Positions 16,119 through 23,098 of a stretch of DNA of 64,000 bases are shown in pieces. Numbering within the stretch: the stretch's first letter is position 1; each line of letters opens with the position of its first letter. This DNA is from Herbidospora yilanensis (lineage in GTDB: Bacteria > Actinomycetota > Actinomycetes > Streptosporangiales > Streptosporangiaceae). The notes under the pieces are model-generated. The model saw nothing but the letters and a program-made list of their open reading frames with translations, was not told where the DNA came from and ran no database searches. The stretch spans positions 22,089 to 86,088 of the forward strand of contig NZ_BBXE01000042.1 of the NCBI RefSeq assembly GCF_001570565.1. The letters run 5' to 3'. A program made the position numbers and the translations under genes.

Positions 16119-16862
16119 CTATGCCACCTTGCCGGGCTCGGAGGTCCAGGTGTTGCACGATTTCGGGTCGCGGGACTCGAATCCCCGCGTGAACCAGGTC
16201 TGCTGGTTCTTGCCTTTGCCGTGGTCGTGGCCTTTCCAGTACTCGTCGCCGCTGCTCCGGATGATCTCCTTGAGCTCGGCCACGTCGCTCGCCGGGCGGC
16301 CGAGCGACGCGAAGGCGCTGCCCATGAAAACCCCTGACAGGCAGGTGGCCTGGAGTTCTAATCGGCGGGTCTGTTCCTGGGTCTCGCGTTTTCCACTGGT
16401 CGGATAGTGGTTGAAGGCGTCGAGGAGGCCCATCGTCTTCTGGATGTGGTGGCCGTATTCGTGGCCGACGAGGTGGAAGATGAACAGGCTGTGGGGATAT
16501 TCGAGCAGGTTCCGGTCGAGCAGGATGACATAGCCGAAATTCCGGTAGCAGTACTGTCCGGCGACGCTGGCCTCCCATTTCGATCCGCAGTGGTCCTTGC
16601 GGCTGTTGATGAATCCCACGCCCGAGTTCGTGAGCGGCAGGCCCACCTTCTTGAGCTGGGCCCGCCAGGCCTTGTTGAGGCAGTCGTTCAGCGCCTCGAT
16701 GTACTTCCTGGCCTGCGGGCGGTTCATCGACGAGATCGGCTTCTCGCGGCACTTGACCTTGGCCATCTTCCCCGTCCGGTAGAGCGGGTTCTTGACGAGC
16801 GTCTGGTCGTAGACGGGGTGGGCGGTCGTGACGGACAGCGCCAGGGCGAGGTGGATGAGCAT
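16119..16862 (-). CDS. Secreted neutral zinc metallopeptidase, paralogue 2 of 3
   Basis: The 247-residue protein aligns along its length with its two neighbours. It has a signal peptide (MLIHLALALSVTTAHP), then LVKNPLYRTGKMAKVKCREK, the zinc motif GHEYGHHIQ near residues 133-141, the RRLELQATCLSGVFMGSAF block, and the C-terminal WFTRGFESRDPKSCNTW. The usual acidic residue in ELQ(A/S)(E/D)C is Thr here (ELQATC), a difference from paralogues 1 and 3 that could alter zinc coordination. It is richer in Lys and lower in GC than the other two. Its stop directly abuts the start of paralogue 1. Confidence 0.86.
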   Translation of the reverse strand: MLIHLALALSVTTAHPVYDQTLVKNPLYRTGKMAKVKCREKPISSMNRPQARKYIEALNDCLNKAWRAQLKKVGLPLTNSGVGFINSRKDHCGSKWEASVAGQYCYRNFGYVILLDRNLLEYPHSLFIFHLVGHEYGHHIQKTMGLLDAFNHYPTSGKRETQEQTRRLELQATCLSGVFMGSAFASLGRPASDVAELKEIIRSSGDEYWKGHDHGKGKNQQTWFTRGFESRDPKSCNTWTSEPGKVA

Positions 16863-16863
16863 G

Positions 16864-17616
16864 TCAGGCGACCTGTGCCGACTTGGCGGTCCAGGTGTTG
16901 CAGGCGCCCGGTTTCCGGGTCGCGAAGCCCTTGTCGAGCCAGGCCAGCACGCTCTTGCCCCGCCCGTGGGTGCGGCTGTGGCCGGTGCCGTCGAGTTCGC
17001 GCAGATACTGCCAGTCGGCGTCGCCGCGGCCCAGCGTCGGCCAGACCGCGCCGAAGAAGACGCCGGCCAGGCATTCGGCCTGGAGCTCGTTGCGGCGGAT
17101 CTGCTGGTAGAGCTCGGCCTTGGAGCGGTAGGGGTGGGTGCGGTACGCGTCGGCCATGCCCGTCAGGTTCTGCACGTGGTGGCCGAACTCGTGGGCGATC
17201 ACGAGGTACAGATAGAGGTTCGACGGCTCGACCAGGGCGTCCTTGTCGAGCAGCACCATGAAGCGGTGTTGTGAGTCGCAGTAGCGGCCGGCGGCGTCGC
17301 CCCACTTGCGGCCGCAGAACGGCTTCGGCCTGGCCTGGAAGCTGATCTTGACCGGGGTGAAGGGCAGGCCGTTCCTGCGGAAGTGTGCACCCCAGGCCTC
17401 GTTGAGGCAGGTCGCCACCGTCGTCGCGTAGTTGCGGGCCGAGGCCGCGTCGCCGTCGCGTAACGGGGGTTCGGGGCAGTCGACCGGTGCGAGCCGGCCC
17501 GTTCGGTAGAGCGCGTTCTGGGTGAGGACGCGGTCGTCGATCGGGTAGGCGGACGCCGGGGCCGCCCCCACGGCCAGCAGCGAGACGAGCACGGTGACGA
17601 ATGGGGTTAAACGCAC
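16864..17616 (-). CDS. Secreted neutral zinc metallopeptidase, paralogue 3 of 3
   Basis: The 250-residue protein has a signal peptide ending in ASA near residue 23, the zinc motif AHEFGHHVQ near residues 144-152, and RRNELQAECLAGVFFGAVW near 171-189. The C-terminus WLDKGFATRKPGACNTWTA follows the same pattern as its neighbours. It starts with GTG at 17616, preceded by AGGATC, and is the promoter-proximal gene of the array. Since all three keep the HExxHH core, gene duplication with divergence of substrate is the likely history. Confidence 0.87.
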   Translation of the reverse strand: MRLTPFVTVLVSLLAVGAAPASAYPIDDRVLTQNALYRTGRLAPVDCPEPPLRDGDAASARNYATTVATCLNEAWGAHFRRNGLPFTPVKISFQARPKPFCGRKWGDAAGRYCDSQHRFMVLLDKDALVEPSNLYLYLVIAHEFGHHVQNLTGMADAYRTHPYRSKAELYQQIRRNELQAECLAGVFFGAVWPTLGRGDADWQYLRELDGTGHSRTHGRGKSVLAWLDKGFATRKPGACNTWTAKSAQVA

Positions 17617-17645
17617 ACAGGTGATCCTAGGTGGGACACCGGCGG

Positions 17646-18275
17646 TTATGCCTGGTTGATGAAGGAGGCGACCTCCTCAGGGTGGCTCAGCATGGGCATG
17701 TGGCCGGCCGGGATCTCGCCCGTGACGGCGTTCGGCAGGCGTTCGGCGACCACGCGGCGCATGAAGTCGATGGGGAAGAAGCGGTCTTCCGTACAGAACA
17801 GGAATCTAACCGGCACGTCGGGCCAGGGCCGGCCGGTGACCTCGAACGGGGTGAACGACTGGTCGCGGGTCGCGGCGTTCCCGATCGCGATGCCCTCGGG
17901 GTCGACGCCGTTGTAGAAGACCGCGTTCTCGTCGGAGGAGTCGACGCCCAGGGCGTTGTGGCCGGTGGCCTCCCACCATTCGACGCCGGTCTCGCCGGGC
18001 TTCGGGACCATCGCGGTTATGAGCACGATCGCGCGCGCCGGGACGCGGGCGGCGACCAGGGGAGCGGTCAGGCCGCCGAGCGAGTGGGCCACCACGACGA
18101 CGTCCTTCCGGTCGCCGACGGCCTCGACGGCGAGGTCGGCGTATTCGGGCACGCCCGCCGACGGGTCGCCGGTCGGCAGGTCGAGGGCGATCACCTCGCC
18201 GTCGAGCTGGGGAATCAGCCGGCTCCAGTAGCCGGGTCCGGCGCCGCCGCCGGGAATTAGAACGTTAGTACGCAT
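17646..18275 (-). CDS. Alpha/beta-fold hydrolase
   Basis: The 209-residue cytosolic protein has the alpha/beta hydrolase layout. NVLIPGGGAGPGYWSRLIPQL is the oxyanion-hole strand, VVVVAHSLGG near 78-87 the nucleophile elbow with Ser, FLFCTEDRFFP the acid region, and PAGHMPMLSHPEEV the catalytic His near 192. It belongs with small esterase or lipase-like proteins annotated only as alpha/beta hydrolases. The substrate is unknown. It starts 22 bases from the divergent lyase start and may share its promoter region; it lies 30 bases upstream of the metallopeptidase array on the same strand. Confidence 0.88.
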   Translation of the reverse strand: MRTNVLIPGGGAGPGYWSRLIPQLDGEVIALDLPTGDPSAGVPEYADLAVEAVGDRKDVVVVAHSLGGLTAPLVAARVPARAIVLITAMVPKPGETGVEWWEATGHNALGVDSSDENAVFYNGVDPEGIAIGNAATRDQSFTPFEVTGRPWPDVPVRFLFCTEDRFFPIDFMRRVVAERLPNAVTGEIPAGHMPMLSHPEEVASFINQA

Positions 18276-18297
18276 GTGCCTACTCTATGGTGGGCGC

Positions 18298-20010
18298 ATG
18301 CTCTCGCGGCGTGATTTCCTGGCCGGGACCCTGCTGACGGCCGCCGGAAGCCGCGATGACGCCTGGTCGAGGCTGGCGCGCAACTGGGCGGCCGTCTCGT
18401 CCCGTGGTGAGCCACGCTCGCCCCATCACGCCCTGGCCCGGGAGTTCCGGCAGACCGGCGATCCGATGCTGAAGAGAAGGGTCGCCGGCGAGATCCGCCG
18501 GGCGGTCCGCGAGGCCTACCACGCCGGGGCGGTCAAGACCGGGAACTGGTGGAACTGGGAGATCGGGGTGCCCAAGTGGCTGCTCGACCTCGCGATCCTC
18601 GTCGGCCACCGCGACGACGGCCTGATCGAGGCGGTCGACCACTTCGTCCGGCCCTGGCGGCTGCAGTTCTACCGGGGCACCAGCACCGCCGCCAACCGCA
18701 CCGACCTGTGCCTGGTCACGCTGCTCAACGGCATCCTGGCCCGCGACCCGCGGAAGCTCTCCCGCGCCGCCGGGGCGCTCTCGCCCGTCTTCCGCCACGT
18801 CACGAGCGGTGACGGCCTCTACCGCGACGGGTCGTTCATCCAGCACTCGACCGTCCCCTACCAGGGCACCTACGGGGCCTCGATGCTCCACGGCATCGGC
18901 GCGATCCTCAGAACGCTGCGCGGCACCCCGTGGGAGATCACCGACCCGGCCCTGCGCAACGTCCTCGACGCCGTCGAACACTCCTTCCTGCCCTTCCTCC
19001 ACGAGGGCCGGATGATGGACCTGGTCAGCGGGCGCGCGATCGCGCGCAAGCCCGACGGAGACCGGAGAAGGGCCCGCGCCCTCACCGACGCGCTCGACCT
19101 GCTCGGCGAGTCGGCCCCCGCATCCCAGCGGGCGCGCTGGCGCGAACTGATCGCGAACCCGCCCACCGGCCACCGGCTGATGCCGGCGAGCGCCCGCGCC
19201 GTCCACCGCCGCGACGGCTGGACGGCCGCGCTCAGCATGGCCTCCCACCGGGTCGCCCACTACGAGCACGGCAACGGCGAGAACCTGCGCGGCTGGCACA
19301 CCGGCGCCGGAATGCTCTATTGGTGGGGCGAAGGCCACGGCGACCACTACTCGGGCGACTTCTGGCACACCGTCGACCCCTACCGCCTGCCCGGCACGAC
19401 GGTCTCGACCAAACGCCTGCCCGACGGCGCGGGCGGCGCCTGGGGGGAGAACTGCCCGCCCGCGCGGTGGGTCGGCGGGGCCTCCGACGGCGTCCACGCC
19501 ACCGTCGGCCAGCACCTCTTCGGCCTCGAAAGCACCCTTGAGGCCCGCAAGTCGTGGATCTTCCTCGACGACATGGTGGTCTGTCTGGGCACGGGGATCA
19601 CCTGCCGCGACGGGGTGCCGGTCGAGACGATCGTCGACAACCGCCGCACCCGCGCCCGGCTGACCCTCGGCGACGGCTGGGCCCACCTGGAAGGCCACGG
19701 CGGCTACGTCTTCGACGGCCCACTCCGCGTCCACCAGGGCGAATACACCACGCTCTGGTTCGACCACGGCACCGACCCGACCGACGCCCGCTACTTCTAC
19801 GCGCTGCTCCCCAACGCCGACCTGGCGGCCACGAAGGCGGCTCGGGTCACCGTCGTCGCCAACACGCCGGCCCGGCAGGGTGTCACCACGGGCGACCTGA
19901 CCGCCGTGAACTTCTGGCGGCCCGGCACGGTCGCCGGGATCACGGTCACCGAGCCGTCGGCGATCCTCTACCGGCCCGGCCACTTTCTCGTGGCCGAACC
20001 GCAGGGCTAA
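18298..20010 (+). CDS. Tat-exported polysaccharide lyase family 8 enzyme
   Basis: The 570-residue protein begins with a twin-arginine signal (MLSRRDFLAGTLLTAAGS). The helical domain carries NWWNWEIGVPKWL near residues 81-93, the PL8 substrate-binding Asn/Trp block. DGSFIQHSTVPYQGTYG near 177-193 has the catalytic His and a Tyr, and YEHGNGENLRGWHTGAGMLYWW near 322-343 has the catalytic Tyr and Arg. A beta-rich half follows. PL8 enzymes cleave hyaluronan, chondroitin or xanthan by beta-elimination; which one applies here cannot be told. It is shorter than typical members (about 750 residues), lacking some C-terminal beta domain. ATG at 18298 places the RR motif at the N-terminus. It overlaps the convergent TIMP-like gene by 4 bases. 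Confidence 0.88.
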   Translation: MLSRRDFLAGTLLTAAGSRDDAWSRLARNWAAVSSRGEPRSPHHALAREFRQTGDPMLKRRVAGEIRRAVREAYHAGAVKTGNWWNWEIGVPKWLLDLAILVGHRDDGLIEAVDHFVRPWRLQFYRGTSTAANRTDLCLVTLLNGILARDPRKLSRAAGALSPVFRHVTSGDGLYRDGSFIQHSTVPYQGTYGASMLHGIGAILRTLRGTPWEITDPALRNVLDAVEHSFLPFLHEGRMMDLVSGRAIARKPDGDRRRARALTDALDLLGESAPASQRARWRELIANPPTGHRLMPASARAVHRRDGWTAALSMASHRVAHYEHGNGENLRGWHTGAGMLYWWGEGHGDHYSGDFWHTVDPYRLPGTTVSTKRLPDGAGGAWGENCPPARWVGGASDGVHATVGQHLFGLESTLEARKSWIFLDDMVVCLGTGITCRDGVPVETIVDNRRTRARLTLGDGWAHLEGHGGYVFDGPLRVHQGEYTTLWFDHGTDPTDARYFYALLPNADLAATKAARVTVVANTPARQGVTTGDLTAVNFWRPGTVAGITVTEPSAILYRPGHFLVAEPQG

Positions 20011-20477
20011 CGCACCTTCCTGGGTTTGCCGAGCTGCTTGATCGTCTGGGGATCGGCGCCCTTGGGCAGGTCGGCGACGGTGATGGGCCCCTTGCCGTGG
20101 GCGACCTTCATGTTGGGGGAGCACAGACCCGTGGTCATCCGGCCCTCCGACTTGTAGGCGAACACCAGATACCGGGCGCCACGGGAGAACCGGGTGCCAC
20201 ACGCCGCAGACTGCGTGTGCGTGCTCACCGTGACGACGGCCTTCGGCCTTCCCCTGTACGCATGGTCGACCCGGAAGGTGTACACGACCGGCTGCACCGG
20301 GTCCCACCGGTCCTTCGGCCGTTTCACCGCCTTGGCGGTGCCGGTGAACACCAGCGTCGAGTTCTTCAGGTGGTAGGGCACTTCCGGGGGCACGCAGCTA
20401 CAGGCGTACGAGGGGGTCGCCCCGAAGACGAGGGTGCCCAGGACGAGGGTGAGAGCGATCACGATTCGACGCAGCAT
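20007..20477 (-). CDS. Secreted TIMP/netrin-like (OB-fold) protein
   Basis: The 156-residue protein has a signal peptide (MLRRIVIALTLVLGTLVFGATPSYA) and a predicted mature N-terminus CSCVPPE. The mature chain then reads STLVFTGTAKAV, VVYTFRVDHAYRG, ACGTRF and RYLVFAYKSEGRMTTGLCS. This is the order seen in tissue inhibitor of metalloproteinases (TIMP), whose mature chain also starts Cys-X-Cys-Val-Pro and uses Cys1 to chelate the protease zinc. The residue at -3 is Ser, not Leu, so it is not a classic lipoprotein. ATG at 20477 has AGGGG just upstream; an in-frame ATG at 20498 is possible. The partner could be one of the nearby zinc peptidases; that is inference. Confidence 0.75.
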   Translation of the reverse strand: MLRRIVIALTLVLGTLVFGATPSYACSCVPPEVPYHLKNSTLVFTGTAKAVKRPKDRWDPVQPVVYTFRVDHAYRGRPKAVVTVSTHTQSAACGTRFSRGARYLVFAYKSEGRMTTGLCSPNMKVAHGKGPITVADLPKGADPQTIKQLGKPRKVR

Positions 20478-20622
20478 GCCCCTGAGACGGAATCCCATGC
20501 CGATCGGTTCGGGCGAAAAACCTGGGTTTGGCTAGTCGCGATCAAGAGAGCCCACTACGCTTGGCCAGCAGTGAATCCGCCGTGTGTCCGCGGGCCTTCT
20601 CTCATTTCATTGGGGTGGCTAC

Positions 20623-20979
20623 GTGTCGGGGCCCGGCGTTGAGTTCCTGCTCGCCAATGTGCTGCAAGGTGTCGCCGATCTGTCCGGGGTCGACGGGGCC
20701 GCCCTTCGCCTGCTCGACGACACCGATCGGCTCCGCATGATCGGAGCGACCGACGAAGACGGCTGGGTGCTCGAGCGCGCGGGCTGCTCGGCCCTGTCCG
20801 TTCCCCTGGTCGAGGGCCGAGAAGTCATCGGGGAGCTCACCCTCTACACGCACGAGCGTCACGAGTGGAGCCGTTCCGAGGTGGAAAAAGGCGCGCGTCT
20901 GGGCGAGCTCGTCGTCGTCGCCCTGGAAGCCATGGCCGGGGGCAGGACTGAGTCCTCCGCCTCTGGGCAGGTGAGATGA
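20623..20979 (+). CDS. Small GAF-domain protein
   Basis: The 118-residue protein is a lone GAF-like sensor domain: VEFLLANVLQGVADLSGVDGAALRLLDD, then a LSVPLVEGREVIGELTLYT strand pair, then a helix LGELVVVALEAMA. No output domain is present. The start is uncertain: GTG at 20623 follows a GGGGTGG, and an in-frame GTG at 20584 is possible. Its stop overlaps the next gene's extended frame and it precedes a GAF-ANTAR protein, so the two probably share a signal pathway. Confidence 0.65.
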   Translation: MSGPGVEFLLANVLQGVADLSGVDGAALRLLDDTDRLRMIGATDEDGWVLERAGCSALSVPLVEGREVIGELTLYTHERHEWSRSEVEKGARLGELVVVALEAMAGGRTESSASGQVR

Positions 20980-21041
20980 CCACGAAGCTACCTCTCCACG
21001 ACCGCGCCGGCGCACAGGTGAGGTTCACGGGAGGATACGGA

Positions 21042-21761
21042 ATGACCCATATCGATCCAGAAGCGCTCGTCGCGAGCCTGCGGCGAATGCAGAAGGCCGC
21101 TCCGGCGACCGGGATCGTGCACCACCTTGAGCGCATCGTCCAGGTCGTCGACCGGATCTTCGGATATTCCGGGGCCGGCCTGATGTTCGCCGACCCCGAT
21201 CGCATCCTGCGATACCTGTTCGCCACCGACGAGGCGGGACGCAGCCTCGAACACGCCCAGGCGACCGTCCAGGCGGGGCCCTGTGTGGCCGCGTACACGA
21301 CCGACGGCGCCGTGACCACGTACGACGTCCGGAAGGACGACCGCTGGCCCGATCTCGCGCCGCTCCTGCACCCCGACGTGCGGGCCGTCGCGGGGGTGCC
21401 GGTACGTCTCGGCGGAGAGCCCGTCGGAACGCTCAACGTCTACCAGGACACCACCCACGACTGGGAGGAGTCCGACACCGAGGCGCTGCACGCCTACGCC
21501 CACGTGATCGAGCAGGTCATCGCCGCCGCCGTGGAGGCGGAGGAGAAGTCGCAGCTCGCCGACCAGCTCCAATACGCACTCGACTACCGCGTGGTCATCG
21601 AACGGGCCATCGGGTACCTGATGGGAAAGCACGACCTGACCGCCAGCCAGGCCTTCACGGGCCTGCGCAAGCAGGCCAGGGACAGTCGCCGGAGGGTTGC
21701 CGATCTGGCCGCCGAACTGCTCGGGGAACAGGGTCGTGGAGATCCGGACCACGCGATCTGA
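21042..21761 (+). CDS. GAF-ANTAR RNA-binding antitermination regulator
   Basis: The 239-residue protein has a GAF domain at about residues 15-160 (IVQVVDRIFGYSGAGLMFADPD through GTLNVYQDTTHDW) and a C-terminal ANTAR domain at about 175-230. The latter has the typical ALDYRVVIERAIGYLMGKHDLTASQAFTGLRKQARDSRRRVADLAAELL. ANTAR proteins bind paired RNA hairpins and prevent transcription termination. ATG at 21042 is chosen for the GGGAGG seven bases upstream; an earlier in-frame ATG at 20976 overlaps the previous stop. It is followed by a STAS gene. Confidence 0.88.
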   Translation: MTHIDPEALVASLRRMQKAAPATGIVHHLERIVQVVDRIFGYSGAGLMFADPDRILRYLFATDEAGRSLEHAQATVQAGPCVAAYTTDGAVTTYDVRKDDRWPDLAPLLHPDVRAVAGVPVRLGGEPVGTLNVYQDTTHDWEESDTEALHAYAHVIEQVIAAAVEAEEKSQLADQLQYALDYRVVIERAIGYLMGKHDLTASQAFTGLRKQARDSRRRVADLAAELLGEQGRGDPDHAI

Positions 21762-22176
21762 CCTGATGACCACGATCATCCTGCAAGGTGATCTCGACGT
21801 CTTCGGCGCCGTGGAGCTCCGCCGCGCCGTCTGGAGGGCCGAGCGGGCCGCGCACCTGCGGCTCGACCTGGCCAAGGTGACGTTCATCGACGTCGCGGGC
21901 GCCCGGACGCTGCTCTGGGCGCACCGCAGGGCCCGCGGGCGGGTTTCCCTCGCGAACCCGCCCGACGGGGTGCTCCGGTTGCTGCGGCTGCTCGACTTCG
22001 ACCGGTACCTCGAAGTGGATACGCTGGCCGGTGATGTCGTACCGAATGCTCTTCACGTGGGTCCTGCGCCGCTCCGACGCGGAGAAGATCCACCATCTGA
22101 CGATCCGCCTGCTGGCGACCCTGTCGGTCCTGCCAGTCGTGAAGCGGATCCTCCACGCCTTGCTGGCCCCCCGTGA
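21736..22176 (+). CDS. STAS-domain protein (anti-anti-sigma-like), long overlap with pyrD
   Basis: The STAS core occupies residues 1-100. The first strand is VEIRTTRSDLMTTIILQGDLDVFGA, followed by ELRRAVWRAERAAHLRLDLAKVTFIDVAGARTLL, where the block FIDVAGARTLL aligns with the phosphorylatable FIDSSGL loop of anti-anti-sigma factors. Ser is replaced by Val-Ala, so phosphorylation is unlikely at that site. The GTG at 21736 includes the first strand; ATG at 21766 is the alternative. After the domain ends the frame continues about 45 residues into pyrD in another frame before stopping, a 143-base overlap that is unusual. Confidence 0.7.
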   Translation: MEIRTTRSDLMTTIILQGDLDVFGAVELRRAVWRAERAAHLRLDLAKVTFIDVAGARTLLWAHRRARGRVSLANPPDGVLRLLRLLDFDRYLEVDTLAGDVVPNALHVGPAPLRRGEDPPSDDPPAGDPVGPASREADPPRLAGPP

Positions 22177-23098
22177 CGAGTCGCTGCGGGTCCAGGCGTT
22201 CGGGGTGCACTTCCCGACGCCGTTCGGGCTCGCCGCCGGGTTCGACAAGAACGCCGAGTGCGTCCCGGCGCTGGCCGCGCTCGGGTTCGGCCACGTCGAG
22301 GTCGGCACGATCACGGCCCACGCCCAGCCCGGCAACGCCCGCCCGCGCCTGTTCCGGCTGGTCCCGGAGAAGGCGATCATCAACCGGATGGGCTTCAACA
22401 ACGAGGGCGCCAAGATGGCCGCCCGCCGGTTGAAGCGGGTCCGCGGGGTGCCCGCGGTGGTCGGGGTGAACATCGGCAAGACCAAGGTCGTCCCCGAAGA
22501 AGAGGCCACCCGCGACTACGTCGCCAGCGCCCGGGTCCTCGCCGGCCTGGCCGACTACCTGGTCGTGAACGTCTCCTCACCCAACACCCCCGGCCTGCGC
22601 AACCTCCAGGCGGTCGACCTGCTGCGCCCGCTGCTGACCGAGGTCAAGGCGGTCGCGGGCCGCACCCCGCTGCTGGTGAAGATCGCCCCCGACCTGGCCG
22701 ACGAGGACATCGACGAGGTCGCCGAGCTCGCCGCCGAACTGGGCCTGGCCGGCATCATCGCGACCAACACCACGATCAGCCGCGCGGGCGTCTCCAGCAC
22801 CGAGACCGGCGGCCTGTCCGGCCGCCCGCTGAAAGACCGGTCGCTGGAGGTCCTGCGCCGCCTCCACGCCAAGGTCGGCGACCGCCTGGTGCTGGTCTCC
22901 GTCGGCGGCGTGGAAGACGTCGACGACGTCTGGGAGCGCCTGCTGGCCGGCGCCACGCTGGTCCAGGGCTACACCGGCCTGATCTACGGCGGCCCGCTGT
23001 GGGCCTGGCACATCAACCGGCAGCTCGCCCGCCGGCTGCGCCGCCACGGTCTCTCCTCGGTACGCGACCTACATGCTCGGGCGGGTCGAGTCGGCTGA
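22034..23098 (+). CDS. pyrD: Dihydroorotate dehydrogenase, quinone type (class 2)
   Basis: The 354-residue enzyme oxidises dihydroorotate to orotate in pyrimidine synthesis, passing electrons to quinone at the membrane. The N-terminal SYRMLFTWVLRRSDAEKIHHLTIRLL is the membrane-associating helix pair of class 2. The FMN site shows FGLAAGFDKNAE and INRMGFNNEG, catalytic Ser is in VNVSSPNTPGLR near residues 176-187, LVKIAPDL contains the key Lys, and ATNTTISR and VGGVEDVDDVWERLLAGATLVQGYTGLIYGG complete the family pattern. ATG at 22034 (or GTG at 22031) is chosen for similarity. It overlaps the STAS gene upstream and the convergent GH20 gene by 30 bases. Confidence 0.95.
   Translation: MSYRMLFTWVLRRSDAEKIHHLTIRLLATLSVLPVVKRILHALLAPRDESLRVQAFGVHFPTPFGLAAGFDKNAECVPALAALGFGHVEVGTITAHAQPGNARPRLFRLVPEKAIINRMGFNNEGAKMAARRLKRVRGVPAVVGVNIGKTKVVPEEEATRDYVASARVLAGLADYLVVNVSSPNTPGLRNLQAVDLLRPLLTEVKAVAGRTPLLVKIAPDLADEDIDEVAELAAELGLAGIIATNTTISRAGVSSTETGGLSGRPLKDRSLEVLRRLHAKVGDRLVLVSVGGVEDVDDVWERLLAGATLVQGYTGLIYGGPLWAWHINRQLARRLRRHGLSSVRDLHARAGRVG

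Noticed and set aside
18280..20307. Long minus-strand frame opposite the PL8 lyase
   Set aside because: Shadow frame; the PL8 protein shows Tat signal and catalytic blocks on the plus strand.
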